The notes below the pieces were generated by a model. That model was not told the DNA's origin, searched no databases, and saw only the letters and a program-made list of their open reading frames with translations. A stretch of 64,000 bases of DNA from Tremella fuciformis (taxonomy: Eukaryota > Basidiomycota > Tremellomycetes > Tremellales > Tremellaceae): positions 682,001 through 746,000 of the forward strand of contig CP136498.1 of NCBI GenBank assembly GCA_032768795.1, in the 5' to 3' direction. Positions 10,001 to 20,810 of this stretch are shown here, in pieces. Each line of letters starts with the position of its first letter. The stretch's first letter is position 1. The translations under genes and the position numbers were made by a program.

Positions 10001-12107
10001 CAGCCCGTTTGCCTTCCTATCTGCGAACGCTGCCGATGGACCCGTAATGCCTGTGGATCCCAGGAATCTAGCCGAAGCGATGGCTAGCAGCGACAGAGCA
10101 GAGTGGATTGCCGCCATGGAGAAGGAGATCTCAAACATTGAGAGCAAAGGGACGTGGCGCGAGGTAAAGTTGCCTGCAGATCGCAGAGCAGTCGGTTCGC
10201 GATGGGTCTTCAAGGTCAAAACCGATGCCGACGGCCGCGTCGTCAAACACAAGGCTAGGCTGGTCGCACAGGGTTTCTCGCAGGTGCCGGGTGTCGACTT
10301 TGAAGAGACGTTCGCGCCCGTAGGCCGTCTTGGATCTCTGAGACTGTTGCTGGCAATCGCTGCAACCGACAGCATGATCGTCGCGCAGGCCGATGTCGAG
10401 GGCGCCTACTTGAACAGCTCTATCGATACCGAAGTCTACATCCGTTATCCCGACGGGATGCGGCGGAGGCCGGGCTGCGACGCCCTGCTGCTCCTAAAGA
10501 GTTTATACGGCCTAAAGCAGTCAGCGAGGAACTGGTGGGAGGAGCTAGGACGAGTCCTACGTCGACAAGGCTTTGAGAGGACGAATGGTGACTGGGGACT
10601 GTATGTTCGGCAGTCCCAGGGCCGAATTGTGCTTGTTTTGGTCTATGTCGACGACATCGTAATCGCCGCAGCGTCGCAGGGGGAGATAGATGCCCTGTGG
10701 ACCGCTCTCAAGGCTGAGTGGACGATCACCGTCATAGGCGACGTCGGAACCGTGCTCGGGATGAAGGTGTCGCAGGACAAGGCTAGGCGGACGATCTGGC
10801 TGAGTCAGCCCGCGTACATCGACAGAGTGCTCGAGCGCTTCCCGGAGCATACGAGTAGACGCTCACGATCGACACCGCTGCCGCAGGACACCAAAAAGAA
10901 GGTAGAGGACGACCTAGCCGCATTGACACCTTATCAAGAGCTTGTCGGATGTCTCCTGTGGCTAGCGGGCTGCACCCGTCCGGACGTCATGTTCGCGGCC
11001 TCGTACCTCTCCAGAGCGCTCGCGGCACCTACCCGTCAGCACTGGGACCTCGCACAAGGCGTTCTGACCTACCTAGCCCACACACGGACTGTCGGGCTGC
11101 GTTTGGGCGGCCGGGACGGTGGCGGTGAGCTGCAGGGCTGGGTAGATTCGGACTGGGCGGGTTGCAAGGACACTCGGCGGTCAACCACAGGCTGGTTGAT
11201 GGAATTCAAGGGTTCGGCGATCACCTGGTCGTCCCGCCGGCAGGCTACCGTGTCGACATCCACTGTTGAGGCCGAATACGTCGCTGTAGCCGAGGCTGCG
11301 AAGGAGGCGGTTTGGCTCAGGAATCTGCTCTGTGAGCTGGGATTCGAGCAGAGGTCACCGACGCCGCTCTCCTGCGACAACCAGGGGTCTATCAGACTCG
11401 CAGGACAGCCTACCACTCACTCTCGGACCAAACATATCGATATAAAGCATCATTTGATCCGAGAACTCGTCGACACCGGCAAGGTGACCTTGCGGTACGT
11501 CAGCTCTGCAGACCAGAAGGCGGACATCCTCACCAAGTCGCTCCCCGCCGCCGCCCACGCGCGCCATTTTGAAGCTCTGGGTCTGGGCCGTCCGCCTGCC
11601 GGCGCGGAGCGCGCTGTCGTCCACCTAGCGGCCGCAATCAGCGATCTAGAAGACGTCGACGGTAACGAGAAGGCGTTGAATGACAAAGTCAGTCACGGTC
11701 AGACCGGTGGTGAGCAGCTTTACGTAATCGGAAAGGCAGCCCGAACCGCCGAAGATCTGATGTCGGTTCATCACCACTGGCCTTTGTCACCCTGCGCACG
11801 GAGAACCAGTAAGGATAGGACTGCAGGGGGAGCTGGGGATTATCAAAGAGGATCAGGGCTACCGGCAGACACCAAGATCATCGATTTTGGGTCGGTATTG
11901 ATGGAGAACGGCCGGACGCCTTCCCATCAGCCTGAAGGAGGTGTTGGTCTGGACCGTGCGACGCTCGCGGCGCGCGGCCTCGGGCCTCTATCGTCCTGGA
12001 GCGAAGATCAGCAGGCTTGGGGACGCCCGGTAGGTCCTTGGCACAACCGCCAGACCCGTCGCGGCACCTGCAGCCTGCAGACTTCGAGGGGGAGTGTTGA
12101 ACAATAG
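7074..12107 (+). CDS. Copia gag-pol polyprotein
   Basis: This single frame of 1,677 aa encodes all proteins needed for retrotransposition. I start it at the ATG at 7074 because the upstream in-frame codon at 7038 is GTG. Visible domains: gag; a CCHC zinc knuckle CRHCGKKGHWERDC near residue 258; aspartic protease DSGATDH near 405; integrase with zinc-binding region and catalytic D, D, E in DVDITGP, IRSDGGGEF and NGAAERT (about 605-705); reverse transcriptase with YVDD near 1192; and RNase H with DSDWAG, STTG and the ADILTKSLP tail. A CCG-repeat gives an alanine run after the zinc knuckle. No frameshift separates gag from pol. The stop codon lies just inside the 3' LTR (12105-12107). Gag dosage may be controlled by processing rather than recoding, which is inference. 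Confidence 0.95.
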   Translation: MSATRVNIDAIPKLSHDPSSYAPWRAAVEVALQLGDCWNAALGLDPEPGRVAATERRIRAGSVMPTGSDTGGAMTSEDKKDWERWQARESRAQAMLKGTVSEAVRLDIEDLLAAADMWLYCDKMHEADLLENQRIVHARLWTLDLRGDASADEMSAHVETFSKAISDGKRVGIVLSDTERAQRFLATILDPAFNIVRAELAPIAKDKQSWAVVLSKYTTEIARRRARPPQGRQGNGGGKPLAMAVERRPRFERDKTNDECRHCGKKGHWERDCRKKAAELQRGGLQGRGGRSSRQRGGRGERKGVQDRQDTAAAAADKRITIPPKADSGLLAAALEIDMDPWAGLTVATTEWAELDDDSDDRIVFPDQLDDPWFEDGSAEASDALFTTDTLQVESEAVEPVWVLDSGATDHLTPHRSILKRVRRLETPRVFGLASDTGTMQAVEVGEVDLVLSSGQRLTLRDVYHVPTARISLCSLSRLLRWGWRADLKGDGGTLERRQERLALRKKGSLWTVRLGTTRPTILLATAANARSPLEAEHQRLGHIGVERLKELGRKDLLTEPWRAYKDDPFVTASCEVCARTKITRPPKAGDAPLLRGGGDGVGVDVDITGPFETSIDGCENMLIAIERSSKILGVVPIGRKSEAFNALRQFLAKVERQLGDRVRVIRSDGGGEFDSLEARAFYQSAGIQHYMTPRYTPELNGAAERTIRTIKDMTAAMLADSRLPHAYWSFAARYAAVIIMKLSVSARTGLSAWSALTGRERGLESVLRFGQRCHAQIPSQIRRKASFTIERGEACRVLGQSEAQSGWIVQIDATGKIAHRRDVKVLEMSKDDGADVGHVTQSDRAQLIPVGSMGGKIASHSSRNDDRDDLEVSEDQQDSGQAQKNVAGVDALGEELTINDPAPVTSNTSEQPRVPGPSRLPVATNRSRIPVAERWTYVPVTATPLPPPVDTSAVGRPVREKRPPPKFGAIAERLHSPFAFLSANAADGPVMPVDPRNLAEAMASSDRAEWIAAMEKEISNIESKGTWREVKLPADRRAVGSRWVFKVKTDADGRVVKHKARLVAQGFSQVPGVDFEETFAPVGRLGSLRLLLAIAATDSMIVAQADVEGAYLNSSIDTEVYIRYPDGMRRRPGCDALLLLKSLYGLKQSARNWWEELGRVLRRQGFERTNGDWGLYVRQSQGRIVLVLVYVDDIVIAAASQGEIDALWTALKAEWTITVIGDVGTVLGMKVSQDKARRTIWLSQPAYIDRVLERFPEHTSRRSRSTPLPQDTKKKVEDDLAALTPYQELVGCLLWLAGCTRPDVMFAASYLSRALAAPTRQHWDLAQGVLTYLAHTRTVGLRLGGRDGGGELQGWVDSDWAGCKDTRRSTTGWLMEFKGSAITWSSRRQATVSTSTVEAEYVAVAEAAKEAVWLRNLLCELGFEQRSPTPLSCDNQGSIRLAGQPTTHSRTKHIDIKHHLIRELVDTGKVTLRYVSSADQKADILTKSLPAAAHARHFEALGLGRPPAGAERAVVHLAAAISDLEDVDGNEKALNDKVSHGQTGGEQLYVIGKAARTAEDLMSVHHHWPLSPCARRTSKDRTAGGAGDYQRGSGLPADTKIIDFGSVLMENGRTPSHQPEGGVGLDRATLAARGLGPLSSWSEDQQAWGRPVGPWHNRQTRRGTCSLQTSRGSVEQ
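12086..12094 (+). promoter_or_regulatory. Polypurine tract for plus-strand priming
   Basis: GAGGGGGAG abuts the first base of the 3' LTR, the position required for the RNase H-resistant plus-strand primer. Confidence 0.9.
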
Positions 12108-12272
12108 GCCCCGAGGACGCCTCATAGGGTCAGAATTGCCTCTTTGGGTAGGATGCGGAGCAGGACAATAAGACCATGAGCGAGCGGCCATGCACAGGCC
12201 GCCAGAGCGCTGCTCATATATGTACAGAGTTGCAGAGAGGGACGAATGCATAGCTCTCATCGTTGTGTAACA
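12095..12272 (+). repeat. 3' LTR of the copia element
   Basis: This copy is identical to the 5' LTR over 178 bp and is followed by the TTGTC target duplication at 12273-12277. Confidence 0.96.
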
Positions 12273-12277
12273 TTGTC

Positions 12278-12944
12278 AGATATGGCGGCCAGGGAGTCCG
12301 AAACCGAAGACAGGTTCTCGATGTCTGTGACGCTATGTCAGTTCGACAAAGAAGATTGTGAGAGAGATGGCAGGCTTTGAGGGACTCGGTAAGAAGGGAT
12401 GTCGGGAGGGATAAAGCCCGTCCATCTGATGTCAGTCGAACACCAACACGGGGATACCTTCAACTGATCATGTGACCGAGGGCCCAGGGCAGCTCAGGCT
12501 GGAAACAGACGTGCTGTCGGGATGGGGGAGCACGGGACGAGGGCATGGCGTGAGAGTGCGGCGATGCACCTGCCGGGAAATGAGGACGATGCGCAGGCTG
12601 GGTCTGAACATGAATGTCGGGGCGCGAGGGAAAGGGAGGGGGGGGGGGGGGGGGGGGGGGCGGGGGGGCGCTCGAAAGATCGGAAATCGGGGCTGGTCCT
12701 CGTCTGCGACAGTACTTGGCGGTTATATGTCTGGGTTGAGAAGGTGAATAACGTCAAGAAGAACGTCCGAAGGGCGTACGAGACGTGTGCGGGCCCCGTC
12801 GGCGGCCTACTCACCTCTCAGCTTGACGAGCATGGCGCCGATCCCGGCGAGGACTTCTTGAGGTGGACTACAGGACCCCTTGCTGTACGCGCGGGCCAAG
12901 CGTTGAAGTATGGAGGTATTCTGGTGTTGATCAATTAGACCTCC
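12278..12944. other. No supported gene; poly-G tract
   Basis: The stretch lies downstream of the bZIP-like gene on the minus strand. It contains a run of about 20-25 G at 12638-12660 followed by further G-rich sequence, so the exact length may be unreliable. I see no coding support. Confidence 0.4.
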
Positions 12945-13834
12945 TCAAGAGTTGTTATGCTGACTCACCGCTTGTCCCTGTATTTCTTTTGCGCTCTCTG
13001 CCTCCCGCGGGTCGATCGCTTCGGTCAGCCAACCGGAAAAAACGCCCCGTTGACTCACCATACAGCTTGTCGACAAGCGCAACAAGCATGGAGCGGAGGT
13101 CTGCGATGTCGTCTTGAGGTGGACAACGGGGACCTCCAGCCAACACATCCGCAAAACGATCGAGAAGTTGAGACTTCTAGTATCCTTCAGTCACGCCTAC
13201 AGGCAGAGAGGAGGAACTTGGCTCACCGCCCTAGCCACCTCCTTCACCTTGTCCCAGTATTTCTTTTGCGCGACCTTGTTTTGGTCCTGGCGCAGGGGAC
13301 CTGTGGGGGGTTTGCGCTTTAAGCAGACGACGTTTGTCATGACGGGTGCGAGGGGCCTCAGCGTGGCCGCTAACCTGGTCGTCCGGCGGTGTTCCGACCA
13401 GGACGAGGAGTCCGACGCCACTGATGGCGAAGGGGAGGTCCGAGCATGCGATGTCGGGGAGGGTGAGGGTCGTGTATTGGGCGAGGAAACGCGGGAGATG
13501 GCGGACCGCGCGGGCTGCGTGGTACGGCGAGGTCGCGCTGTTCTGCGGACGGGCGCGGTCTCAACCTCGACGATTAGCGTGGCGGTGGCGGCGGCGGCGG
13601 CGGCGGGAGCCGCGGAGCGGGATTCGGCGTCCACGCGGTCCTCGAAACTTGAACCAAACCGACCGGTCTCGTCCAGCTGTGGGAACAGCGGAGGCGCTGC
13701 AGATCAGCGACGATTTCTCCATACGACTCACACATTGATCCGGGCGATGAATCCGAGACCTTACCGTCGTAAGTGTAAGTGCAAGGAATACCACCGACGC
13801 TCCAAGGATCGACTGTGAGTTGCTGCGATGCCAT
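12945..13834 (-). CDS. bZIP-like basic-region protein, four exons (copy A)
   Basis: Minus-strand exons 13834-13732, 13696-13227, 13176-13059 and 13018-12945 join in frame to 254 codons plus stop. The introns are 35, 50 and 40 nt, all GT-AG, with CTGAT or CTGAC near the acceptor in the first and third. Splicing was chosen by comparison with the relatives at 23.6-25.8 kb, which share the N-terminus (MASxQLTVDPWS), the block SPxLFPxLDxxGxxGSS, a Ser/Pro-rich middle, a basic region (QDQNKVAQKKY near residue 175) and a C-terminal block IDPREAE. The basic region resembles the N-x-x-A-Q-x-x-(Y/F) signature of fungal bZIP proteins and is followed by a helix rich in Leu (SQLLDRFADVL, DIADLRSMLVALVDKL). 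That suggests a nuclear DNA-binding dimer, but the Arg usually found after the Tyr is Trp here and no strict heptad zipper is visible. I infer a transcription-factor-like role and cannot name targets. Confidence 0.62.
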
Positions 13835-15520
13835 TCTGGAGATAGAGGATAGATAGATAGAGAGAGAGAGCGTGAGGACGGGATAGGATGGGATGAGATG
13901 AGAGGCGCTGCGGCTCGCTTTATAGGCCTCTCTCCTTCTGACGCCGCCCGTGTCGCTGTCACGCAGGTCTCTCTCGAGAGACAGTCCACGTCAACTGCGC
14001 TCTCGGTAGCGCGCTACTGAAGCTTTGCTAGCTCCATCACGCTCACGACGTTGTCGCCCCACGTTTCTCGACGCTCAGCGATTCTGCCTGCTGACATCTA
14101 CCTCGTGTTACCACCCCTCAGGCGCAGATCTCACTTGGTGTGTTGTCTGTTTGATGGGACCTCGACTGGAACGGTTTGTTACAGGAACGAGGCCGCTTAG
14201 CGGCATCAGCTCGGAGTCGGAGAGCATCAGGTACAAGCAGAGAGAAGGCCTATAGGGTGCAGAGGAACGTGACTCGCCTGGGCCAGGTAGCGCGAACTCG
14301 AATTGGCGGATTCGCCTGAAAACCGATGGGATAACCTCAACCACCCTCGCAGTCGACCTGATCAACTCTTCCGTCCCCCGCAAGGCATCACCGACGCCTG
14401 GGACTCGATCAAGGAGCCGAAGATCCGCGCCTCCAGATGCAGGTCAATCTGTGTTGCAAACACCCCATGATAGTACGAGACTGCGATCCATCTACAGAGG
14501 CGATTTTCAGAACGCTACAGGCGAATGACAAGCTTCCCTCGACTTTCTCTCTTTGGACGATTTATCACCTCCCTCGAGGTCTGCACTCCGATTCAATGAC
14601 ACGCTTGAGTTGCCCCTCGATTTCCTCATTCCTACTCTATTTCGACAAGACGGGTCGCGCTGGTACAATGGTGTGGATGGTAGGGTTTAGCCTAACCCTC
14701 AACACCTCGCGCGGCTTTGTCTGGACATGGCGTGGCGGATCACCCGCAGTCTGGGTGCCCCGCCGTTCGGGACCTGCAGGAACGTACAGTACGAAAGTTC
14801 AGCAAGAGCAAGACGAGAAGCTCGCTGCTCAAGACAGGCTTGCGAGCCGTGCGAGTTTTGGGGTGCTCGCCGGACTCGGATTTCCGGCATGCCGTAGAGT
14901 CGGCAGGCTTAGTGTCAGGAGTCCAATCGGGGTATTGCTGTACTGACACTCCCGGAGATCTACAGTGTCACCACGTGAGACGTCTCCGACGTCCATGGCA
15001 TTCTCAAGATGCCAGGTGACCAAGGTTTAGCCTTTAGAGCGGGAAGATGGTAGCGCCAGTCGGCTCTGAGCACGTCCCGGGCAGGAAGCGATAACAAGGA
15101 AGACGGGCCGAGCTGACCAATCCAGCACTCAACCAAATTGTACAACCGTCGCTTTGTCGACGGTGAGAGTTGCGAGCCAGATACTCTACACTCTCGGCAA
15201 AGTGGTTCCTGCCATCGGTAATCTACCCCAAGGGCCCGACCACTGGCGGGAGCGAGATAGCGTGGGAGCACGGGGATAGCCTTTGTGCGATGATGATTCT
15301 TAGGGCTCATCCGTGGCTTCCGCCCCGAATACCAAGACAGGAGGCACGCGCTGACTGAATTTGACCACGGAGGCCGGTGCGTCGAGAGTCACTCGGGACG
15401 CTCGGCCACCCGCGAAAGCGGTGGCCAAGCTCATCAGAGCAGCATAAGCGAGTCTCGTCCTCGCGGGGCATCGCTGGGCTCTTGTCTTTCTTGCAGGTTT
15501 AACCCGATGCAAGAGACGAC
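13835..15520. other. Upstream region of copy A and unassigned sequence
   Basis: The first 60 bp upstream of the copy A start include a GATA/GAGA microsatellite (about 13846-13872). Beyond that only overlapping frames without recognisable domains are present, ending at the second Tc1-like element. Confidence 0.35.
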
Positions 15521-15522
15521 TA

Positions 15523-15550
15523 CAGTCACCTACCAAAAGTCTTGCACGTT
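15523..15550 (+). repeat. Left TIR of the second Tc1-like element
   Basis: The repeat is 28 bp and starts CAGTCACCTACC. It is the exact reverse complement of 16895-16922. Confidence 0.95.
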
Positions 15551-15687
15551 CGGAATTCCGTGCGCATTCTGACCGCCCTTACAGAATCAATCACTGTGCA
15601 TGCATACCTTCATCTTTGACTGTGCGAATCGGGATTCTAGGACTCTGCAGTCAGCACAATACAATGGCGTGTCTCGTTGCTCACAAT

Positions 15688-16763
15688 CTAGTACTTGGTG
15701 GTGAATCCTTTGCTCTCCCGGACAAGCTTCAGACGGCAAGGCATGCTCTCTATCATCTTGTCGATGTAGTCCTCTTGTCGATGTATTCCTGAGGTATCTC
15801 CCTCCAGATCTTCTGCGCCTCTTCATACAGCCCTTCAGCAGTTGGCGGACGTCGTGGGAGCTGTGCCAGACCGTTCTTGAGCAGCGCCCAGCAGTTCTCT
15901 ATGGGATTGAGGTTGGGAGAGGAAGGAGGGTGTTCAAGGTATTGAAAGCCTTGTCGAAGACCAACAATCCGGTTGTAGGGCGACTTGTGAATGCTTGCAT
16001 TGTCTTCCAACACTCGTGGCTGTTGGTAGCCTCGCCAAGATGCACAGACACGCCTCCAGATGGTCTTCAGATGCCCTTTGGTGATCTGATTGCAATTTAT
16101 CGCCTTGTCCACCCCGCCAGCCTTGCCTGTGCTCTCGCTGCAATCAAAGAGATGCAGCTCTGATCGACCCCCATGCCAGATAGCTGCCCAGACTTTCAAG
16201 CTCCTCACTCCTCGCCTCAGCTTGGGCACAACACAGGCCTCCAGCCACGCTTCCCCATCTCTCCTTGTCACCCAGGTCACTGTAGTCCCGTTGATCTGTA
16301 CAGCAGACTCATCTGTGAATATTGTGCATCGCCAGGCGTCGATGTCGTCGTTCTGGTGTGCTTTTGCATAAGCAAGTCGAGTTTGCCGTGCCTCTTTAGT
16401 GAGCAAAGGCTTGACTCGAGCTATGCGTCGCTGGAGGCCAAGCTCCTTGAGCTTTTGTCGAAGATGTGAGATGGAGATGGGGAGATTGTAGTCGCTGAGG
16501 GTAGCTGCAAGCTGTGGGAGTGTCTGCCAGCGATTGGCAATGACTATGCGCTGGAGATGTGACATGTGTCGTTCGGTAAAGCGAGAAGGGCGTCCAGGTC
16601 GCTTCAGTGTTGCTGTTGTGCCGCAGTCTTCAAGTTTCTTGAGTAATCGACCAACAGTGGTTGGATGGCAGCGATGGCGAGCAGCCACAATGGCATGTGC
16701 CTCTTTTGCTCCCTCCATGGCAATCAACGTCCGTCTGGACGGTGAAAGCGGTGATCTCGCCAT
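15688..16763 (-). pseudogene. Tc1-like DD34E transposase with a C-terminal frameshift
   Basis: I start translation at the ATG at 16763 (MARSPLSPSRR...), which gives a family-sized protein; an in-frame ATG also lies at 16841, and the frame opens still further upstream only at a non-ATG codon. N-terminal paired-type helix-turn-helix motifs include GRPSRF. The catalytic residues are Asp in FTDES, Asp in LEDN and Glu in NPIENCW, 34 residues apart. After QEYIDK the frame is lost: the 12-mer CTTGTCGATGTA occurs at 15757-15768 and again at 15774-15785, so a 17-bp duplication shifts the frame and ends the protein at 15753. The ancestral tail is still readable beyond it, ending with the family-typical TKY and stop at 15688. 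The catalytic core is complete, so residual activity is possible. Confidence 0.88.
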
Positions 16764-16894
16764 TGTTGGGATGTGAGGCAATGCCAGAAAGGCTGCGCGC
16801 ATGCATGCATCCCTCAGACGCGTCCAGGAAGGGGCAGACATGAATGAGTCTGAATCGTGTTCAAGGGTAAGAGACGCGATCAAGGAACCATCAA

Positions 16895-16922
16895 AACGTG
16901 CAAGACTTTTGGTAGGTGACTG
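16895..16922 (-). repeat. Right TIR of the second Tc1-like element
   Basis: The repeat ends TTTTGGTAGGTGACTG followed by TA and is an exact inverted copy of the left repeat. Confidence 0.95.
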
Positions 16923-16924
16923 TA

Positions 16925-19900
16925 TGTTATTTCTCGAGCCGCCACCAACGCCTGGGGCTCTTCAGAAGAGGGGTTGCACTTCCTGTGCGCAGACCACCGT
17001 CAACAGTCTTGGACGTGTACGCATATTGGGGATCATGGTCTTCTTCAACATCGGCTCGAGCTTTAGGCTGTAGGTAAGCCCATTGTCATACCTCTCGCGG
17101 CAAGAGGCTGTCGAGCTCGTACTACTGTAACATATGCAGCCTGCTGACGAAAATACGATCACGATCCAGCGCGGTTGGGATGAGCGAGACCGAAAGGGGG
17201 GAAGGGGGGTCTGGGGCGAAGGCATTCGTTAAGGGGAGCATTTCGGGGCGGGTCAAGTCGACCATTAGCTGGTTGGAAAAGAAATAGGGACCTCAACGGC
17301 ATGCGCGGGTGCGTGCGTCTGCTGAGGGTCGACGTTGTAGCAGCACCCACCAGCGTGCATGCATTTGACCTCTACACCAACATCCAACCGCTTACTTCAT
17401 CGGAATGGGCGGTAGTCGCTCTCCCCGTAGTCCCTTCCGAGCGTCGCTTGATGTGTTGTGTTGAACGTCTTCGCGAGACTGCGAGTGAGCCGAAAGCAGC
17501 TCACCAACGTGCAGACGGGGTCTCGTTGCAATAATCCCTCATGTAGACTAACGCGACGTAGACGAACACGTTGTACCATTACCTGCAAGCGAGCTACACA
17601 AGAGCTCCGCCAATTGGCCGAGTCTGCCCTTCAGTGCAAGATTGACACTTGGAATAGTTCCTCACAGCCATGCTCGTATACGGGTTGCCGGCTTTGACCG
17701 CACTGTTCACTGGGCATCTTGGCGGTCCGCACCCTTGCGGGCTCTGCGGAACGTGTTGTCTGCCCATGCATCGGCATGATTGATTTTGATGACGTTCTCT
17801 TTCAACCTCATGCGCGGGTCTGGTCGTTCAGAGTCTGGTGGCCAGAACGCGTGCCTCCCAGGCATCCGTCGATGCAATGGAGGTGCATGGCAGGCACTGT
17901 CGGTCGTATCATCCTTGGCGGGGGCGTGGCCCCAGCCATGCACCAGCATCTTGACTCGATGGCGGAACTACGGCGTACAAGGAGCGTCTATATTCGGAGA
18001 CTCAACTGCATCCCCTGCCACCCAAGTTGATACCAGCCAGCGGACAGGTTGTAGCAAAGTTTGCGCCGAGATATCCGCCGCATCCGGGCTCGACAATGAG
18101 GCAAGGTAGGTAGGATGAGCGGTGCAGACAGCACACTGAGGTAAGTCTGCGGCTGCATCGAGCCGGTCGAGGGTTTCAGCTCGTGAGTGGTAGTCGCTCA
18201 GAAAAACCCCCCATTCCACCAGCCCACTTGAAGCACTGTTTGTCGCTCTAATCTTGCTGCACAAAGCGATTCCGTGCTCGACCACAGTGCGCCCCGGAGT
18301 CCTACATCACAAGGGCGCTCGCGCGCGAGTCGAGTGCTTCTGGGCACGCCCGCAGACGTATTCATAGTGGGCATAAAATACACTGCGCGAGGTCCAAGCA
18401 TACATGTGCATACTTCAGTAAGAAATAAAGAACTCAAGCCTTTCAGAGGAGATGTTCAATTTGGCCAAGTGATGGCGGTTCTGGCCCGTCATGTTTGTAG
18501 AACTTTAGATGAGCTGGAAGACTGTTTATCCCTCAATCTCCGCTCAGATAGTAGCTACAGTGTATGCCATTTCGTCCGCTTTCGCGTTTCACCATGATCC
18601 CGTAATGTCGGCTAACTGTGAACCCTGGTATTGCCTCTGTGTCTTTGTGACTCCAATCTGGGTATATCGCAGCCCGTGTCTCGAGGATTTCCGAAAGAGT
18701 CTAGAGTCGACAGCTCTCCCGTACTCCCTTTCCCGAGGATTCGTGGATCCCAATGCCATCATCTGCACTCAGCTCCGAGAGTCTGCAAACAACGCAGCCA
18801 GAGCGGCGAGCGAGGACGCAATTGGTGATATATGCCCCCCTCGAAAGAGACGCATCATTTGCTTGGAGCAGGGGTCAGGGTGCCGGAAGCCGTCGAGACT
18901 CCTGATAGTGGCGTGAGCGTTGTAAGAAAGGGGGGACCCCGGGTCGGCGGGGCGTGAGAGGCTTGTCGCTAAAGTGCTTCATCAACGGGGAAGCTGGTAC
19001 GATCTCGTCCAGTTTTTCAGGCGGAGAAGGCGTGACAGCACACCAGGATGATAAGTCGGGCGTTGGGCGACGAAAGGCCCCGAGAGCATCCGATCTGCGT
19101 ATTCGGTGCCGCAGACGGTCGCCGGCCAGTCCCGCCTGTTGCATGAGGCGCAAGGAGCGGCTGGAGGAAGGTCAGCTCGTCCACACACACCCCACTGTCG
19201 GAGGGCCACCCACTTTAGACAATGCCTCCTCCCCCTCCCCCCCCTCAATACTCTTAGCTGCGTCATCCAAACTTTTCCTCGCTCGCCAGCACGTTCAGGC
19301 CTAGTCCGCCTCGAGCGGCGGCATATCACTTGGTTCGCCTGGTTGCAAGATCTCCTCCGCATTGTGTCCGCCGGCACGATGAGGACGTAGGCTCGCTGCG
19401 AGCGGCTCAGAGCCCCAAGCATCTGGAATGTGGTCAGCTTTCGTCCCGATGAGCCGTTGTAACTGTGATACACACTTGAAGGAGAAGATGCAGCCTCGCC
19501 ATATTTCCTTCCGGCCATCGGGAGCACTGTTTGTGTGGGTGCTGCTGGCAGAGCGAGTACTCTCAGATATGCCTCTGCTGCAAGACATCTGTCATTCGAT
19601 GTCGATGGCATTGAAGGTCAGGAAGTGAATGAGCTGCTTCCTCGGCTACAGTGGCATGGCATATTACAGTTGACGGCAGGTCCAACTTTTGCTTGGCGGT
19701 ACCGTTGCCCAACTGCCGCTATCAATAGGCCACGTAATGTCTTGCATAAGACGATGAGAATAATAGGAGAAAGTAGCCCTACTTTTGTCCAACATGCTTG
19801 ACTCGCTTGTATGAGTGCGCAAAAGAGCAATCGCAAGGTATACGGTTTGGCAGATAGACAGGTCTAGCGACTTTGGGCACAGTTGTGCGAAAATGGTCAA

Positions 19901-20590
19901 AGCCCCTCCTCTTTGTTGGCGCTTTTGTGCCGCATTGCTTTTCATGTCGCATTCATGCCTGATACCTCCAGAAGGTAGAGGCGTCATCGTGTCTCTGATG
20001 AGCCTCATGCAGTTCTACGCGCTGAAAGCAGAAATGTGATTGTTGCCCACCGAAACGGTGACGAAGCCGGTCCAGCCAAAACGGCTACCAGACCAACAGT
20101 TGAAATACTGTCAGTCAGGACGGGTCACTGCATACCCACATCCGCTTTTTTGAGTCAAGAAGTCTGTCAGGGCTGACTCATGGGTGTTCTCTTCGATGGC
20201 ATCGATCTGCACCACTCTTCTTCTGTCTACCACTCGTCCAAGCCTTCTCAGCCGTGATTTCGACTTTCAAGCTGAGCGACGCTTTCCCTTCTGCCAGATT
20301 CCAAGGGGATCGTCGCACCAGGCCGTCGCCTTCCTGTCGTCTCATACGACCGCTCCTGTACGTCCGCGGTGAAAGACGTGATGGGAGACCAATTGTATCA
20401 ACAACGAAGAAGACAGCGTCGATGAACCTATATCTTTTGTTGGGACAGCGCTGTGGTCGGATCAGACGCTTCTCTCCCCGGTTGAGGGTTCCCAAGCGCC
20501 TGGCGTCGATGATCTCCATCAGGTGGGTCTTGACGACAGTGAACAGCTGTGGTGAGTCGGTACACTGCCCGTATTTGTGACAGATGACAG
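16925..20590. other. No supported gene
   Basis: Many short frames overlap here. Two stretches look more protein-like in composition (minus strand around 18.9-19.6 kb, plus strand 18.7-18.83 kb), but they lack a recognisable family and a consistent exon chain, so I do not call them. No repeats with clear ends were found. Confidence 0.3.
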
Positions 20591-20810
20591 ACTTCCCAGC
20601 TCGTCCGCCGTTTCGCTGAGGCATCAGTGGGTTCTCGACTTACACCTCGCAAAAACGTTGCCAATCTCCACACGTTGGTCGCACACGCAAACGAGTCAGG
20701 TGGTGAGTAAGCGGCACCCGTCCACTCTAGGCAAGCTGATCGATTCTATCGACCCGAGCGAAGCAGAGTATCTGAGGTCGATACTCAAGTCTTCAAGCAA
20801 GTCCAAGTAG
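20591..20810 (+). pseudogene. Fragment of a bZIP-like gene, C-terminal exons (copy D)
   Basis: From 20591 the frame reads SQLVRRFAEASVGSRLTPRK, followed by NVANLHTLVAH, which aligns with SQLLDRFADVLAGG and DIADLRSMLVAL of copy A. A GTGAGT donor at 20703 is followed by the block IDPSEAEYLRS and a stop at 20810, matching IDPREAE of copy A and IDPRVAE of copy C. No basic region could be read upstream in a compatible frame. The donor-to-acceptor distance would be unusually small, so the splice is uncertain. I regard it as a decayed fourth family member. Confidence 0.5.

Larger units (their letters stand above)
6554..12272 (+). mobile_element. Complete Ty1/copia LTR retrotransposon
   Basis: The 5,719-bp element has two 178-bp LTRs that I find identical base for base, TG...CA ends, a 5-bp target duplication TTGTC, a polypurine tract against the 3' LTR, and one uninterrupted gag-pol frame with domain order gag, protease, integrase, reverse transcriptase, RNase H (copia order). 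Identical LTRs mean a very recent insertion, because LTRs are copied from one template and then drift. Nothing in the sequence suggests it is inactive. It is the youngest large element in the window. Confidence 0.97.
15523..16922 (-). mobile_element. Second Tc1/mariner-like transposon, structurally complete
   Basis: The 1,400-bp element has perfect 28-bp inverted repeats starting CAGTCACCTACCAAAAGTCT, flanked on both sides by TA (15521-15522 and 16923-16924). It encodes one DD34E transposase on the minus strand. Its terminal sequence differs from the first Tc1-like element, so it belongs to another family. The ends are intact but the transposase carries a C-terminal frameshift. Confidence 0.95.

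Noticed and set aside
13197..13818. Plus-strand 234-aa frame opposite the bZIP-like gene
   Set aside because: It is the antisense shadow of exon 2 of copy A; only the minus strand is conserved among family copies.
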